DNA of 64,000 nt from UBA5399 sp964592125 (GTDB lineage Bacteria; Bacillota; Clostridia; Christensenellales; Christensenellaceae). Each line of letters opens with the position of its first letter. The first letter of the stretch is position 1. The DNA lies in NCBI GenBank assembly GCA_964592125.1, contig CAZQBV010000002.1, positions 1-64,000 on the forward strand. The letters run 5' to 3'. Under the pieces are notes generated by a model. The model had not been told where the DNA came from, did not search any database, and saw nothing but the letters and a program-made list of their open reading frames with translations. The position numbers and the translations under genes are program-made. This document shows positions 55,316-63,403 of the stretch, one piece after another.

Positions 55316-55621
55316 TTATTTTGCCGCCGGTTTTACAACAGTTTTTTTGGCCTGTGGCAATAATTTTTCCACATCGTCATGCGGGCTGGGTATTACATGC
55401 ACACCATACAAATCGCCCACGCGCTTTGCAGCAGCAGCGCCTGCATCTACCGAAGCTTTCACCGCACCCACATCACCACGAACCATTACAGTAACCAAGC
55501 CACTGCCAATTTGCTCTTTGCCTATCAAAGAAACGTTTGCTGCCTTTACCATGGCATCTGCCGCCTCTATGGCGCCAATCAGCCCCTTTGTTTCCACCAT
55601 ACCCAATGCTTGTTTCGACAT
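55316..55621 (-). CDS. Microcompartment hexameric shell protein BMC-H, first copy
   Basis: This 101-residue facet protein is of the PduA/EutM type. AGGAGG lies seven bases before the ATG at 55621; the ATG two codons earlier overlaps the site. It has a Lys/Ala-rich C-terminal extension (KKTVVKPAAK) absent from the second copy, which might face the lumen or outside and bind cargo. The pore-forming residues are the same in both copies. Confidence 0.96.
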   Translation of the reverse strand: MSKQALGMVETKGLIGAIEAADAMVKAANVSLIGKEQIGSGLVTVMVRGDVGAVKASVDAGAAAAKRVGDLYGVHVIPSPHDDVEKLLPQAKKTVVKPAAK

Positions 55622-55690
55622 TGTCATTCCTCCTGTTTTTTATAAACTTTATAGTAATCCGGCCAGCGCCGGTTGTACTTTTTACTTATT

Positions 55691-56239
55691 TTACAACAGT
55701 GCCTTTGCCATGCTGGGGTGAACTGAAGGAATCACAATGCAATCCGACAGCAAACCTTCCACTTCTTTGATTCCCTGCACTGCACATATGGCAGCTTCCA
55801 CCGCCGCCACATCACCTGTCATTGTGATATAGGATTTACCGCCCAGGCCACGACCCAAACGTATTTCTATCAGCGTTATTTCCGCTGCCTTCACCGCTTC
55901 ATCCGCAGCTACCACTGCCGAACAGAGTGAATAGGCTTCTATTGCGCCAATGGCGCCCATTTCCTTTATATCTGTACAGCCATTTATAGCAGCCGGCACT
56001 TGCATGTCTATATTGGGGATTACCAACTCGTTAATCAGCTTCATTCCCGACACTTCCTTGCCTGCAGCCACACTGGCATTCACCGCAGCCACTTCGCCTG
56101 TTACAATGACTATATACTTGCCTGCGCACACGGGCTGTGCCGTTACCAGCTGCACCTCTGCCGCTTTCAGCATAGCATCCCCGGCCAATATGCCCGCAGG
56201 TATGCTGATTAGTTCCACCATCCCAAGTGATCTTTGCAT
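55691..56239 (-). CDS. Tandem-domain trimeric shell protein BMC-T (PduT-like)
   Basis: This 182-residue protein has two BMC domains (about 5-90 and 95-180), so it forms pseudohexameric trimers. In the first domain, Cys38 in VCAGKYIV aligns with the PduT cysteine of the CPGK loop that holds a 4Fe-4S cluster at the trimer axis. An Fe-S cluster in the pore is therefore likely. ATG at 56239 follows GGGAGA; a start at 56254 adds five residues. It lies next to the PduS-like gene, its expected electron partner. Confidence 0.93.
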   Translation of the reverse strand: MQRSLGMVELISIPAGILAGDAMLKAAEVQLVTAQPVCAGKYIVIVTGEVAAVNASVAAGKEVSGMKLINELVIPNIDMQVPAAINGCTDIKEMGAIGAIEAYSLCSAVVAADEAVKAAEITLIEIRLGRGLGGKSYITMTGDVAAVEAAICAVQGIKEVEGLLSDCIVIPSVHPSMAKALL

Positions 56240-56263
56240 CAATCTATCTCCCATATATCTTGC

Positions 56264-57571
56264 CTATACCGCCTCTATGGTTATGGCGGCATCGGTTACC
56301 GCGGTTACTTTCCCAGAAATACTTGCGTGTATTCTAGCGCCCAACGATTTTTCCTTAATCTCTGCAATCAGATCGCCTTTTTGCACCAGTTGCCCCTGCG
56401 CCACCACTGGTACCGAGGGCGCACCCACATGCATTTTCAGCGGTATTTTCACTTTACTACTATCCAGAAAACTCTCACAAATGGGTGCAGGCACATCGTA
56501 CTTTCCTAACCCCAACCGTGCTACCAAACGCGAAACCGGCAGTTTTTTCATATCGAATGCCAAATCCACACTGTACTTTACTTCCTTTTTGGCCTTTACA
56601 CCGGCTTGCATCAGCCCTGCCTTCATCTGCCGCATAATATGGTGCGGCTTCAGGCCAAAGTTACACGCCTGATAGGTACAAATGCCACAATCGCAACAGC
56701 TGAATATGCCATTTTCATTTTCCAGAAGATTCAGACCATTTGCAACAGCACGCATTGCCTTGTGCGGTGCCACATCCAGCCCCAGCGCATTGCGCGGGCA
56801 CATTTGGGTGCAGTACGAGCACTGGCAGCAAGCCGCCTGAATCAGCTGCAAACTTTGGCATTCGTCCTTCTGTTGCAGCACAGAATGTCCTTTGGGTATG
56901 GCCAGTATGCCCCCCGTTGTTTTTTCTATCGGAAAATCTAGGTTGCTGGTAACCGCTCCCATGCACGGCCCGCCTATGATATACTCGCACTCTTCTGTAA
57001 TGCCGCCCGCATGCTCTATCAGCAATTCAGCACTTGTTCCTACAGGCACTTTTACGGTACAGGGGCGCACCACCGCACCACCTACGGTTACATATTTTTC
57101 TGTAACGGGAATATCCCTTTGCGCCTCTGCAACGTTCACCAACGTGCTAACATTGCAAACCACCGCACCCACATCCAGCGGCAAACCACCGGTGGGAACC
57201 ACCTTGCCCGTTACTTCGTATACAATCTGCTGTTCATCGCCAGCAGGGTAATAGCTTTTCATGCTGTACAACCGAACATCTGTTGCACTGCCAATTTCCT
57301 CTGTCAGCGCTTGTATAGCGCCTTTGTAGTGGTCTTTCAGTGCAATAACGCCCTGCTTTGCGCCCGTTTCCTGCATCACCAAACGCATGCCCTCTACCAA
57401 ATCCTTGGCATAGCGTTCCATCACCTGTTGGTCTACCCGCAGCAGTGGTTCGCATTCCGCGCCATTTGCCAGCACTGTATCCGCCTTGCAATTCACTTTT
57501 ACATGTGTGGGAAAACCCGCACCGCCAGCACCAACCACGCCCGCGTCCCGGATCTTGTCCGTAATACTACC
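56264..57571 (-). CDS. PduS/RnfC-like flavin and Fe-S electron-transfer protein
   Basis: This 435-residue protein is of the PduS type: an N-terminal Gly-rich flavin/NADH-binding region (GVVGAGGAGFPTHVK), a central SLBB-like region, two cluster motifs (CCQCSYCTQMCP at about 260 and CCDCGICTYQAC at about 305), and a C-terminal barrel-sandwich domain. In the propanediol system PduS reduces cobalamin, but no cobalamin enzyme is encoded here, so another acceptor is needed. GAGGT lies nine bases before the ATG at 57571. Confidence 0.91.
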   Translation of the reverse strand, partial: GSITDKIRDAGVVGAGGAGFPTHVKVNCKADTVLANGAECEPLLRVDQQVMERYAKDLVEGMRLVMQETGAKQGVIALKDHYKGAIQALTEEIGSATDVRLYSMKSYYPAGDEQQIVYEVTGKVVPTGGLPLDVGAVVCNVSTLVNVAEAQRDIPVTEKYVTVGGAVVRPCTVKVPVGTSAELLIEHAGGITEECEYIIGGPCMGAVTSNLDFPIEKTTGGILAIPKGHSVLQQKDECQSLQLIQAACCQCSYCTQMCPRNALGLDVAPHKAMRAVANGLNLLENENGIFSCCDCGICTYQACNFGLKPHHIMRQMKAGLMQAGVKAKKEVKYSVDLAFDMKKLPVSRLVARLGLGKYDVPAPICESFLDSSKVKIPLKMHVGAPSVPVVAQGQLVQKGDLIAEIKEKSLGARIHASISGKVTAVTDAAITIEAV

Positions 57572-57648
57572 CATATGTTTCCGACCTCTATATTGTGTCA
57601 CTATTTATATGTATCTTGCCATTTTTGGTAAGTTCACCTGCTGCTTAT

Positions 57649-59082
57649 CTATATAATCCTAAAATCGCCCTTTAGTACACAACGCCTGCTGCGCGTAAAT
57701 GTTTTGGCACTGGTAATGCCCTCGCCAGTGGGTGTTGCTATGGTCAACGTGGTGCAGCCCTCTCCACCAAAGCCAAGTCCTGCCAAGCTAGGCGCATTTT
57801 TCACAAAAATAGTGGTGTTCAGCGCTGTTGCCGCCATACTCATATTGTGTACGTTTGTAGAATGTATATACGCACTGTGCTGACACCCCTGCTCTGCCAT
57901 TACAGCGCATTCTATTGCCTCGCCAATGGTTTGCACCCGTGAAATACCCAATACGGGCATCAACATTTCCACCAATATAAAGGGATGGTTTCTCTCCACT
58001 TCCGCAATCACCAATCTTGGGTTTCCGGTAAACTGCACACCGCTTTCCCGCAGGATGTGCGTGGCATCACGCCCCACGAAGTTTTTATTGGCACTGTATT
58101 TTCCATTGTTATTGTTCAACACCGTGTTTACCACTTTATCTATATCCGAACCGTATATGCGGCATGCCCCGTTTTGCTCCATTTTCGACATCAGCTCGTC
58201 TGCAATGTTGCCAAACGCAAACACTTCCTTTTCTGCAATGCACAGCACATTGTTGTCGAAGCTTGCGCCAGCCACAATGTCCTTTGCCGCCTGCGCTATG
58301 TTTGCCGTATCATCCACAATAACGGGGGGATTGCCCGGGCCCGCAGCAATTACCTTTTTTCCCACCTTCATGGCTATGTTCACCACTGCCTCACCACCTG
58401 TGATGGACAGTATCTTGGTATCCTTGTGCTCCATAATTACCTTACTGGTGTCCATAGAGGGCTCTTTGGGGCAGGCAATCAGTGCTGGTGGCCCACCCGC
58501 CGCCACTATGGCTTCGTTCAGCACACGCATGGTTTCCTGAGAAGCGCGTTTTGCAGCAGGATGTGGGTTGTACACCACAGCGTTGCCCGCCGCTATCATA
58601 CTAATAGAGTTGTTGATTACCGTGGAAGTTGGGTTTGTAGAAGGGGTAATGGAGCCAATGACCCCATAGGGCGCACCCTCTATAATGGTAAGCCCATTAT
58701 CGCCACTGTACGCCGTTGTATGCAAATCCTCCACACCCGGTGTTTTTTCTATTGCTAAATTGTTTTTTGCTGTTTTGTGCTCTACACTGCCGTAGCCGGT
58801 TTCGTTGTGCGCCAGCTCTGCAAGCATACGCGCGTTATCCCTTGCGGCCTGCCGCATTGCCTCTATCAGCACACGGCGCTGCTCCAGCGTCATATCCATA
58901 AGCTGCCGTTGCGAAGCCTTTGCATTGGCAATGGCTTCTTCCGCCGTATCGCAAAGCCACCGCCCATTGGCCGAAGCCGTATATTTTACTGTATTGCTAC
59001 TGCTGTCAGCCTGTATTTCGGCGGTTAGTTGCTCTACCGTTTCACTTACAATCCTTTTGATTTCCTGCTCTGTCAATGCCAT
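57649..59082 (-). CDS. CoA-acylating aldehyde dehydrogenase (PduP/EutE-like)
   Basis: This 477-residue enzyme converts acetaldehyde, CoA and NAD+ to acetyl-CoA and NADH. The catalytic Cys281 lies in NNVLCIAEKEV; the NPTSTVINNS and GPGNPPVIVDD segments are typical. The first ~20 residues (LTEQEIKRIVSETVEQLTAEI) form an amphipathic helix followed by a polar linker, as in cargo targeting peptides of PduP. It is a core microcompartment enzyme and would use the acetaldehyde released by DeoC. Confidence 0.94.
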   Translation of the reverse strand: MALTEQEIKRIVSETVEQLTAEIQADSSSNTVKYTASANGRWLCDTAEEAIANAKASQRQLMDMTLEQRRVLIEAMRQAARDNARMLAELAHNETGYGSVEHKTAKNNLAIEKTPGVEDLHTTAYSGDNGLTIIEGAPYGVIGSITPSTNPTSTVINNSISMIAAGNAVVYNPHPAAKRASQETMRVLNEAIVAAGGPPALIACPKEPSMDTSKVIMEHKDTKILSITGGEAVVNIAMKVGKKVIAAGPGNPPVIVDDTANIAQAAKDIVAGASFDNNVLCIAEKEVFAFGNIADELMSKMEQNGACRIYGSDIDKVVNTVLNNNNGKYSANKNFVGRDATHILRESGVQFTGNPRLVIAEVERNHPFILVEMLMPVLGISRVQTIGEAIECAVMAEQGCQHSAYIHSTNVHNMSMAATALNTTIFVKNAPSLAGLGFGGEGCTTLTIATPTGEGITSAKTFTRSRRCVLKGDFRII

Positions 59083-59196
59083 TTATACCTCTCCCACTTC
59101 TTTCAGTTGCACTATGCTACTTCATTCCTACAGACACGCCTGCGTATTTTTTCTATTCTACTCACCTATTTATCTGTATAGCTTTCAATATAGCTT

Positions 59197-59496
59197 TCAA
59201 TCTTTAAATTTTTCAAAAATCCGCTTTCCTTCCAGATCTACGGAATCTATAATTGCCACAATAGACATATCTGTAGGCGTTCCGTCAGTAATTGCCGTTT
59301 GACGTGACGAACTGCCACCCACCAGCATAACCACCTCTCCCTCGCCTGCGCCTACTGCATCTATCGCAACTATAATATTGCCTTTTTCTTCAAAGGTTTC
59401 TATATCCAAAGGCTTTACAATAAGCATTTTTAAGCCATTCAGCTTTTCCGCTTTGGTACTGCTAACCACATTGCCTTTTACTCTTGCTAATTGCAT
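59197..59496 (-). CDS. Microcompartment shell vertex protein BMC-P (EutN/CcmL family), first copy
   Basis: This 99-residue pentamer protein starts MQLARVKGNVVSSTKAEKLNG, contains VGAGEGEVVMLVGGSSSRQ and ends with an IIDSVDLEGK segment. It follows pduL by 16 bases. The 114-base gap after it has no gene. Confidence 0.94.
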   Translation of the reverse strand: MQLARVKGNVVSSTKAEKLNGLKMLIVKPLDIETFEEKGNIIVAIDAVGAGEGEVVMLVGGSSSRQTAITDGTPTDMSIVAIIDSVDLEGKRIFEKFKD

Positions 59497-59512
59497 TGCT
59501 CACTCCTGTGTG

Positions 59513-60376
59513 TTATCCCCGTTCAATAGAGATGCCCAGTTCCCTTGCCGTATCCCTTGCAAGCGGTGTAATAATGGCTCTTTGTGCCGCCTTCACCATA
59601 CTTTGGTCACATTTCGCCGCCTGTTTCACTTCTTCTTCTGTAATCAACGAAAGCGGTTCGTCATTGGCTACCGCAGGCTGCACCGGCAAAACGTTTGCCG
59701 CAGTTTTAACCTGAGCGGGTATTTGCCGCGCTTTGCACTCTTCCACTATTTCCAGCAAATCACCATTTCCTATCATGGCGGCGTTGGCTTCGTCCATATC
59801 CAGATGCACCTCAAAATGGTGACCCTCGCCACTTCGCACCAACACATTCTCCAGCACAATACTGCGTTCCCCTGTGCTGCGCAACCCCACCACCTGACCA
59901 TCAGTAAGCTGCAGTGCCTCTGCCTGCCTGGCGGAAAGATGTATATGACGTGCCGAAACCACCACGCCTTTGTTTATTTCGGCACGCCCCTGCGGCGTGG
60001 TAAGCACACCGCCTGGCGATCCATCCAGCTTGCCAGACATGCGTACCACAGGTTTGATGCCCAATTTAAACGAATCTGTAACCGAAATTTCTATTTGTGT
60101 TTCCGGGCGAGCAGGCCCCAGAACCCGTATGCCCGAAACGCTGCCCTTTGGCCCTTCCAATGTAATGGTTTCCTTTGCCGCATATTGGCCGGGCTGTGAA
60201 AGCGGTTTTAGCGGGGTAAGCTCGTAACCTACACCAAACAATTTGTCTATATCTGCACGGCAAAGATGCACATGGCGGTTTGAAACTGCAGCCGGTATGA
60301 ATCTTTTACCCAATGCTTTTCCCACTGCCAAAATCACTTCTGTGCGCACTATGTTCATCAGTTCATTTTGATCCAA
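59513..60376 (-). CDS. pduL: PduL-type phosphotransacylase with C-terminal extension (TTG start)
   Basis: This 287-residue enzyme converts acetyl-CoA and phosphate to acetyl-phosphate and CoA, recycling CoA inside the shell. The zinc-binding motifs are SNRHVHL (near residue 33), SARHIHLS and HHFEVHLDMDEAN. PduL is usually about 210 residues. Here about 70 more follow, ending in ITPLARDTARELGISIE, a pattern found on other microcompartment proteins. The N-terminal helix (NELMNIVRTEVILAVGKALG) resembles a targeting peptide. TTG at 60376 lies seven bases after AAAGGGGG and about 40 bases after the promoter start. It is the first gene of the operon. Confidence 0.92.
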   Translation of the reverse strand: MDQNELMNIVRTEVILAVGKALGKRFIPAAVSNRHVHLCRADIDKLFGVGYELTPLKPLSQPGQYAAKETITLEGPKGSVSGIRVLGPARPETQIEISVTDSFKLGIKPVVRMSGKLDGSPGGVLTTPQGRAEINKGVVVSARHIHLSARQAEALQLTDGQVVGLRSTGERSIVLENVLVRSGEGHHFEVHLDMDEANAAMIGNGDLLEIVEECKARQIPAQVKTAANVLPVQPAVANDEPLSLITEEEVKQAAKCDQSMVKAAQRAIITPLARDTARELGISIERG

Positions 60377-60422
60377 AGCCTTGCCCCCTTTGGTACATTG
60401 TTCTGTTATATATCTATCCTGT

Positions 60423-60451
60423 ATACTACCACACAAGCGGATGAATTTCAA
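60423..60451 (-). promoter_or_regulatory. Sigma-A type promoter of the microcompartment operon
   Basis: On the minus strand TTGAAA (60451-60446) and TAGTAT (60428-60423) are separated by 17 bases. I find no clear operator palindrome over it. Confidence 0.7.
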
Positions 60452-60653
60452 ACCGTTCACCTGCTTTTGCGCTGGCAATTTCCATTGCTGCAATCCATTC
60501 CTATGTATAGAACAATACTCTCTGCTACAGGCAAAGTCAATATTCGAATTGGTATTAATTCACATATAGAAACTAATTTCAAGCATTGACCGTATCTTGT
60601 AAATTTGTCGGGGAATAATTTCAGACTTGACGCTTTTTTCACGAACACCGGAA

Positions 60654-60682
60654 TTGAACGATACATTGCGTTGTGTTATGAT
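60654..60682 (+). promoter_or_regulatory. Sigma-A type promoter for the SLOG-like membrane protein gene
   Basis: TTGAAC (60654-60659) and TATGAT (60677-60682) are separated by 17 bases; the ATG follows about 23 bases after the predicted start. Confidence 0.65.
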
Positions 60683-60712
60683 GAATACAGAATATCTAGC
60701 AAGGGAAACAAC

Positions 60713-62524
60713 ATGGTAGATAGTGTTCAGAAAATACCATTGGTAGTGGGAATAACCGGTGGACAAACCATGCAGGAAGAATATGCGGTTTTGTTATTTG
60801 ATCGGGTATATTCTTTACTATATCAGCTGCGGAAAAGCTATCCACACACACCTGTTGTGGCGCTTTGCTCCCTTACCGCAGGCACCAGCACGCTATGCGC
60901 AAGAGCCGCTTTGAAAGCTGGGTGCACACTGGTGGCTGCACTGCCCATGGAACTGGATGTTTACCGCGAAGACTTTGCCGAGGGTGAGGAACGAGATGCT
61001 TTTGAAGCGCTTTTATCCCAAGCCAGCAATGTGGTTACCGTTCCCACATACGAGCCGCCGCCAGAACCCGAAAACAAAAAAGATGCTGTGGATTTGGGGT
61101 TGTTTGACACAATTGAACAGGAAATTCCCCACTATTATTACTATAAACAGGCTGGCATTTATATTGCCAAACACAGCAATATGCTGTTGAGCTGTTGGGA
61201 TGGGCGCATAGTGCCGGATGAAGAACGCGCACATGATTTTACAATTGAAACCACCAGGCTGGCGCAGGAACAACCTTTTTCCAAAATGGCGGGCACAGGC
61301 ACCCCGCAAAACCATGGCGTTGTATTGCAAATTACCACACCCATATTGCGTGCACCGCGCACACCCAAGCTACTTCCCATGCGAGTGGAACTGCACCGTG
61401 GCACACAGCAAATTGGGCTGTGGCACAACAAAATAAAGCTGAAAGAATTTTCTTATATCAATACGTTTAACCGGGATGCAACACGCACAAGCAAACTGAT
61501 TGGCAAAAGACTTGCAGAAACCAAGGCCATCTATTTTGCCGAAGAGCACGAAACGCAACTTCCTGAAAACGACGCCGCTATGCTTTGCATTCTGGCGCAG
61601 GCAGATATATTGGCCATTCACTTCCAACGGCGCAGAGTATACGCACAGTTTGCTTTGGCTCTTACGGGGTTGCTGTTTGTAATTATTGCCCTGCTGAACC
61701 AAATTGCGGATTCCCCCATACTATTGGCTGTATATGCCGTGCTGGTGGCTATGGCTTTTCTTTCTTTTTCTATGAGTGGAAAAAAGCGCTATGCAAAAAA
61801 ATACATACGCTATCGGCTGCTTTCCCAATTTATGTGTGTACAATTTTATACGGAGCTTGCCAACATACGCGACTATTTTTTCAGCATTCCATGGTGGCAG
61901 CGCAGCAGCGAAATTACATTTGCCGAAAAGGCATCCATTGTATTTCGCAAAACAGACTGGTCTTCCACAGTGCCGTATAATCTGGATCTGATTTATAGGC
62001 ATTGGATTGCCAGCGAGCATTTCCATTATAGATACGAAGCCTATCAAAAACAAAAACGCGCCACAAAATACCACAAACTTTCCTTCTATGTATTGTTGTT
62101 GGCATTGGCTTCTTTTTTCATAGTAGATATTTCGGCACTAAATTCCCCCCTGCACTACACAGAAAATATTGCCTTGGTTGTTGTAACCAAGTTGATTGTA
62201 GGCAGTTTAGCGGCAGCCATTGTGTACCTTATTTACAACAGCGGCACTTTGTTTACAGACGAGCGCCTGAAACGCAGTGTGCAAATGTACCGTTCGCTTA
62301 CCGTGGCCAACAAGCGCCTAAATGCGGCACGCAAGCCATACAAGCGCCGCATTGTGCTAAGCCTGTATTTGCTATTGGCCAATACCGAGGTTACACATAC
62401 GCTAAGCTGGTACGCTTACTATTCGAAAAAAGAAAAGGTACTTGCACAAAAGCGCAAAAACATTCCCAAAAACAAATTTTGGATTCCTAAATATATGCGC
62501 AAGAGAACCAAGCTGCCCTATTGA
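60713..62524 (+). CDS. SLOG-like N-terminal domain fused to a four-helix membrane region
   Basis: This 603-residue protein is of unknown function. Residues 8-113 look like a Rossmannoid SLOG-type nucleotide/ligand-sensing domain: VVGITGGQ at the first strand, ALCSLTAGTSTLCARAAL, then VAALPMELDVYREDF and an acidic helix. Two hydrophobic helix pairs follow at about 308-350 and 455-510, each flanked by basic, helical segments, and the tail is Lys/Arg-rich. SLOG domains joined to two-helix (SLATT-like) modules are predicted effectors in conflict or defence systems. ATG at 60713 follows AAGGG by seven bases; a longer reading to 60605 precedes the promoter. It has its own promoter and terminator. 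Confidence 0.65.
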   Translation: MVDSVQKIPLVVGITGGQTMQEEYAVLLFDRVYSLLYQLRKSYPHTPVVALCSLTAGTSTLCARAALKAGCTLVAALPMELDVYREDFAEGEERDAFEALLSQASNVVTVPTYEPPPEPENKKDAVDLGLFDTIEQEIPHYYYYKQAGIYIAKHSNMLLSCWDGRIVPDEERAHDFTIETTRLAQEQPFSKMAGTGTPQNHGVVLQITTPILRAPRTPKLLPMRVELHRGTQQIGLWHNKIKLKEFSYINTFNRDATRTSKLIGKRLAETKAIYFAEEHETQLPENDAAMLCILAQADILAIHFQRRRVYAQFALALTGLLFVIIALLNQIADSPILLAVYAVLVAMAFLSFSMSGKKRYAKKYIRYRLLSQFMCVQFYTELANIRDYFFSIPWWQRSSEITFAEKASIVFRKTDWSSTVPYNLDLIYRHWIASEHFHYRYEAYQKQKRATKYHKLSFYVLLLALASFFIVDISALNSPLHYTENIALVVVTKLIVGSLAAAIVYLIYNSGTLFTDERLKRSVQMYRSLTVANKRLNAARKPYKRRIVLSLYLLLANTEVTHTLSWYAYYSKKEKVLAQKRKNIPKNKFWIPKYMRKRTKLPY

Positions 62525-62556
62525 TACTATGCGCGCCCTTCATCAGAAACACTGCA

Positions 62557-62598
62557 AAAAAAGGCTATCAATCGCTAAAAACGTTGGATAGCCCTTTT
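62557..62598. terminator. Bidirectional terminator
   Basis: GGCTATC (62563-62569) pairs with GATAGCC (62587-62593), with A-run and T-run flanks, between converging genes. Confidence 0.7.
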
Positions 62599-62626
62599 AT
62601 ATGCCAAAATTGAGCTCTACTGAGCT

Positions 62627-63403
62627 TTATGGTTTTTTTACGGCATAGGCCTGCTGTATGCCAAAGTTGCCACCGGAATATTTCAGTTCCATCTCATAAA
62701 AATCTTTGTTGATGGGATTGGAATAGCCTTCGAAACTTTTGTAATCCGTAGTCAGTTCTCTTAAAAAACGCGAACCAATATAGTATACAGAGGAAAAATC
62801 GTTGCAACTATATGCATATTGCTGCTGCTTTAGCCATTCCTCCAGCCGTTCCTTTTTGATATAGCGGTTAAAATCGTGCTCCACCAATGCAGGCAACCCG
62901 GCAATGCAGCGCAGCGCATTCAACCTTACCAGCGGTTCGTAAAACGCCTCGGAAAAGACCACCGTACCGCCCGGCTTGCACACACGAATGCATTCCGCCA
63001 TGCCTGTTTGCTGTTGCTGCCATGTGGGCAGGTTTATAATGACACGGGTGGTATACACCACATCAAACGTATTGTCTTCAAACTCCAGCTTGCGCACATC
63101 ACCACAACCAAACTGCAACAAATCGCCCAACCCAGATTCCGCTTTGTTCTGCTGTGCAAATTCTATCATCGTTTCCGAAAAATCTATGCCTGTCATTTTG
63201 CCCAGCCGATGTGCACCACATTGCATAATTGCTGCAAAACCGTTGGCGCAGCCTACATCCAGCACGCTATCCCCATCTTTTATATGAGAGGCAATGTGTG
63301 CCGATTCCAATTTAATTGCATATTCATCGCCCCAGGAAACCTGATGGCTGTGTTTGTATTTCGCCGCATTGGCATTCCAAAAATCCAAAATAAAGTCACT
63401 CAT
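62627..63403 (-). CDS. SAM-dependent methyltransferase
   Basis: This 258-residue class I methyltransferase has the SAM-binding motif I VLDVGCANGFAA (about 48-59), the acidic MTGIDFSE segment after it, and VYTTRVIINLPTW at motif IV/post-motif. It resembles the UbiE/COQ5-like or Methyltransf_11 group. The substrate is unknown; its neighbour is an outward-facing sugar aminotransferase gene on the other strand, so a sugar or lipid target is possible. ATG at 63403 follows GGAG by nine bases; an earlier start at 63418 adds five residues. Confidence 0.82.
   Translation of the reverse strand: MSDFILDFWNANAAKYKHSHQVSWGDEYAIKLESAHIASHIKDGDSVLDVGCANGFAAIMQCGAHRLGKMTGIDFSETMIEFAQQNKAESGLGDLLQFGCGDVRKLEFEDNTFDVVYTTRVIINLPTWQQQQTGMAECIRVCKPGGTVVFSEAFYEPLVRLNALRCIAGLPALVEHDFNRYIKKERLEEWLKQQQYAYSCNDFSSVYYIGSRFLRELTTDYKSFEGYSNPINKDFYEMELKYSGGNFGIQQAYAVKKP

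Larger units (their letters stand above)
60377..60712. other. Divergent intergenic region, pduL / SLOG-like gene
   Basis: This 336-base gap holds the microcompartment promoter (60423-60451, -) and the SLOG-like gene promoter (60654-60682, +). A copy of the ATTGGTAT string lies at about 60549. No gene is visible. Confidence 0.6.

Noticed and set aside
56264..57571. Rnf complex subunit RnfC
   Set aside because: No other rnf genes are present, and the neighbours are shell proteins, so the PduS branch is the better reading.
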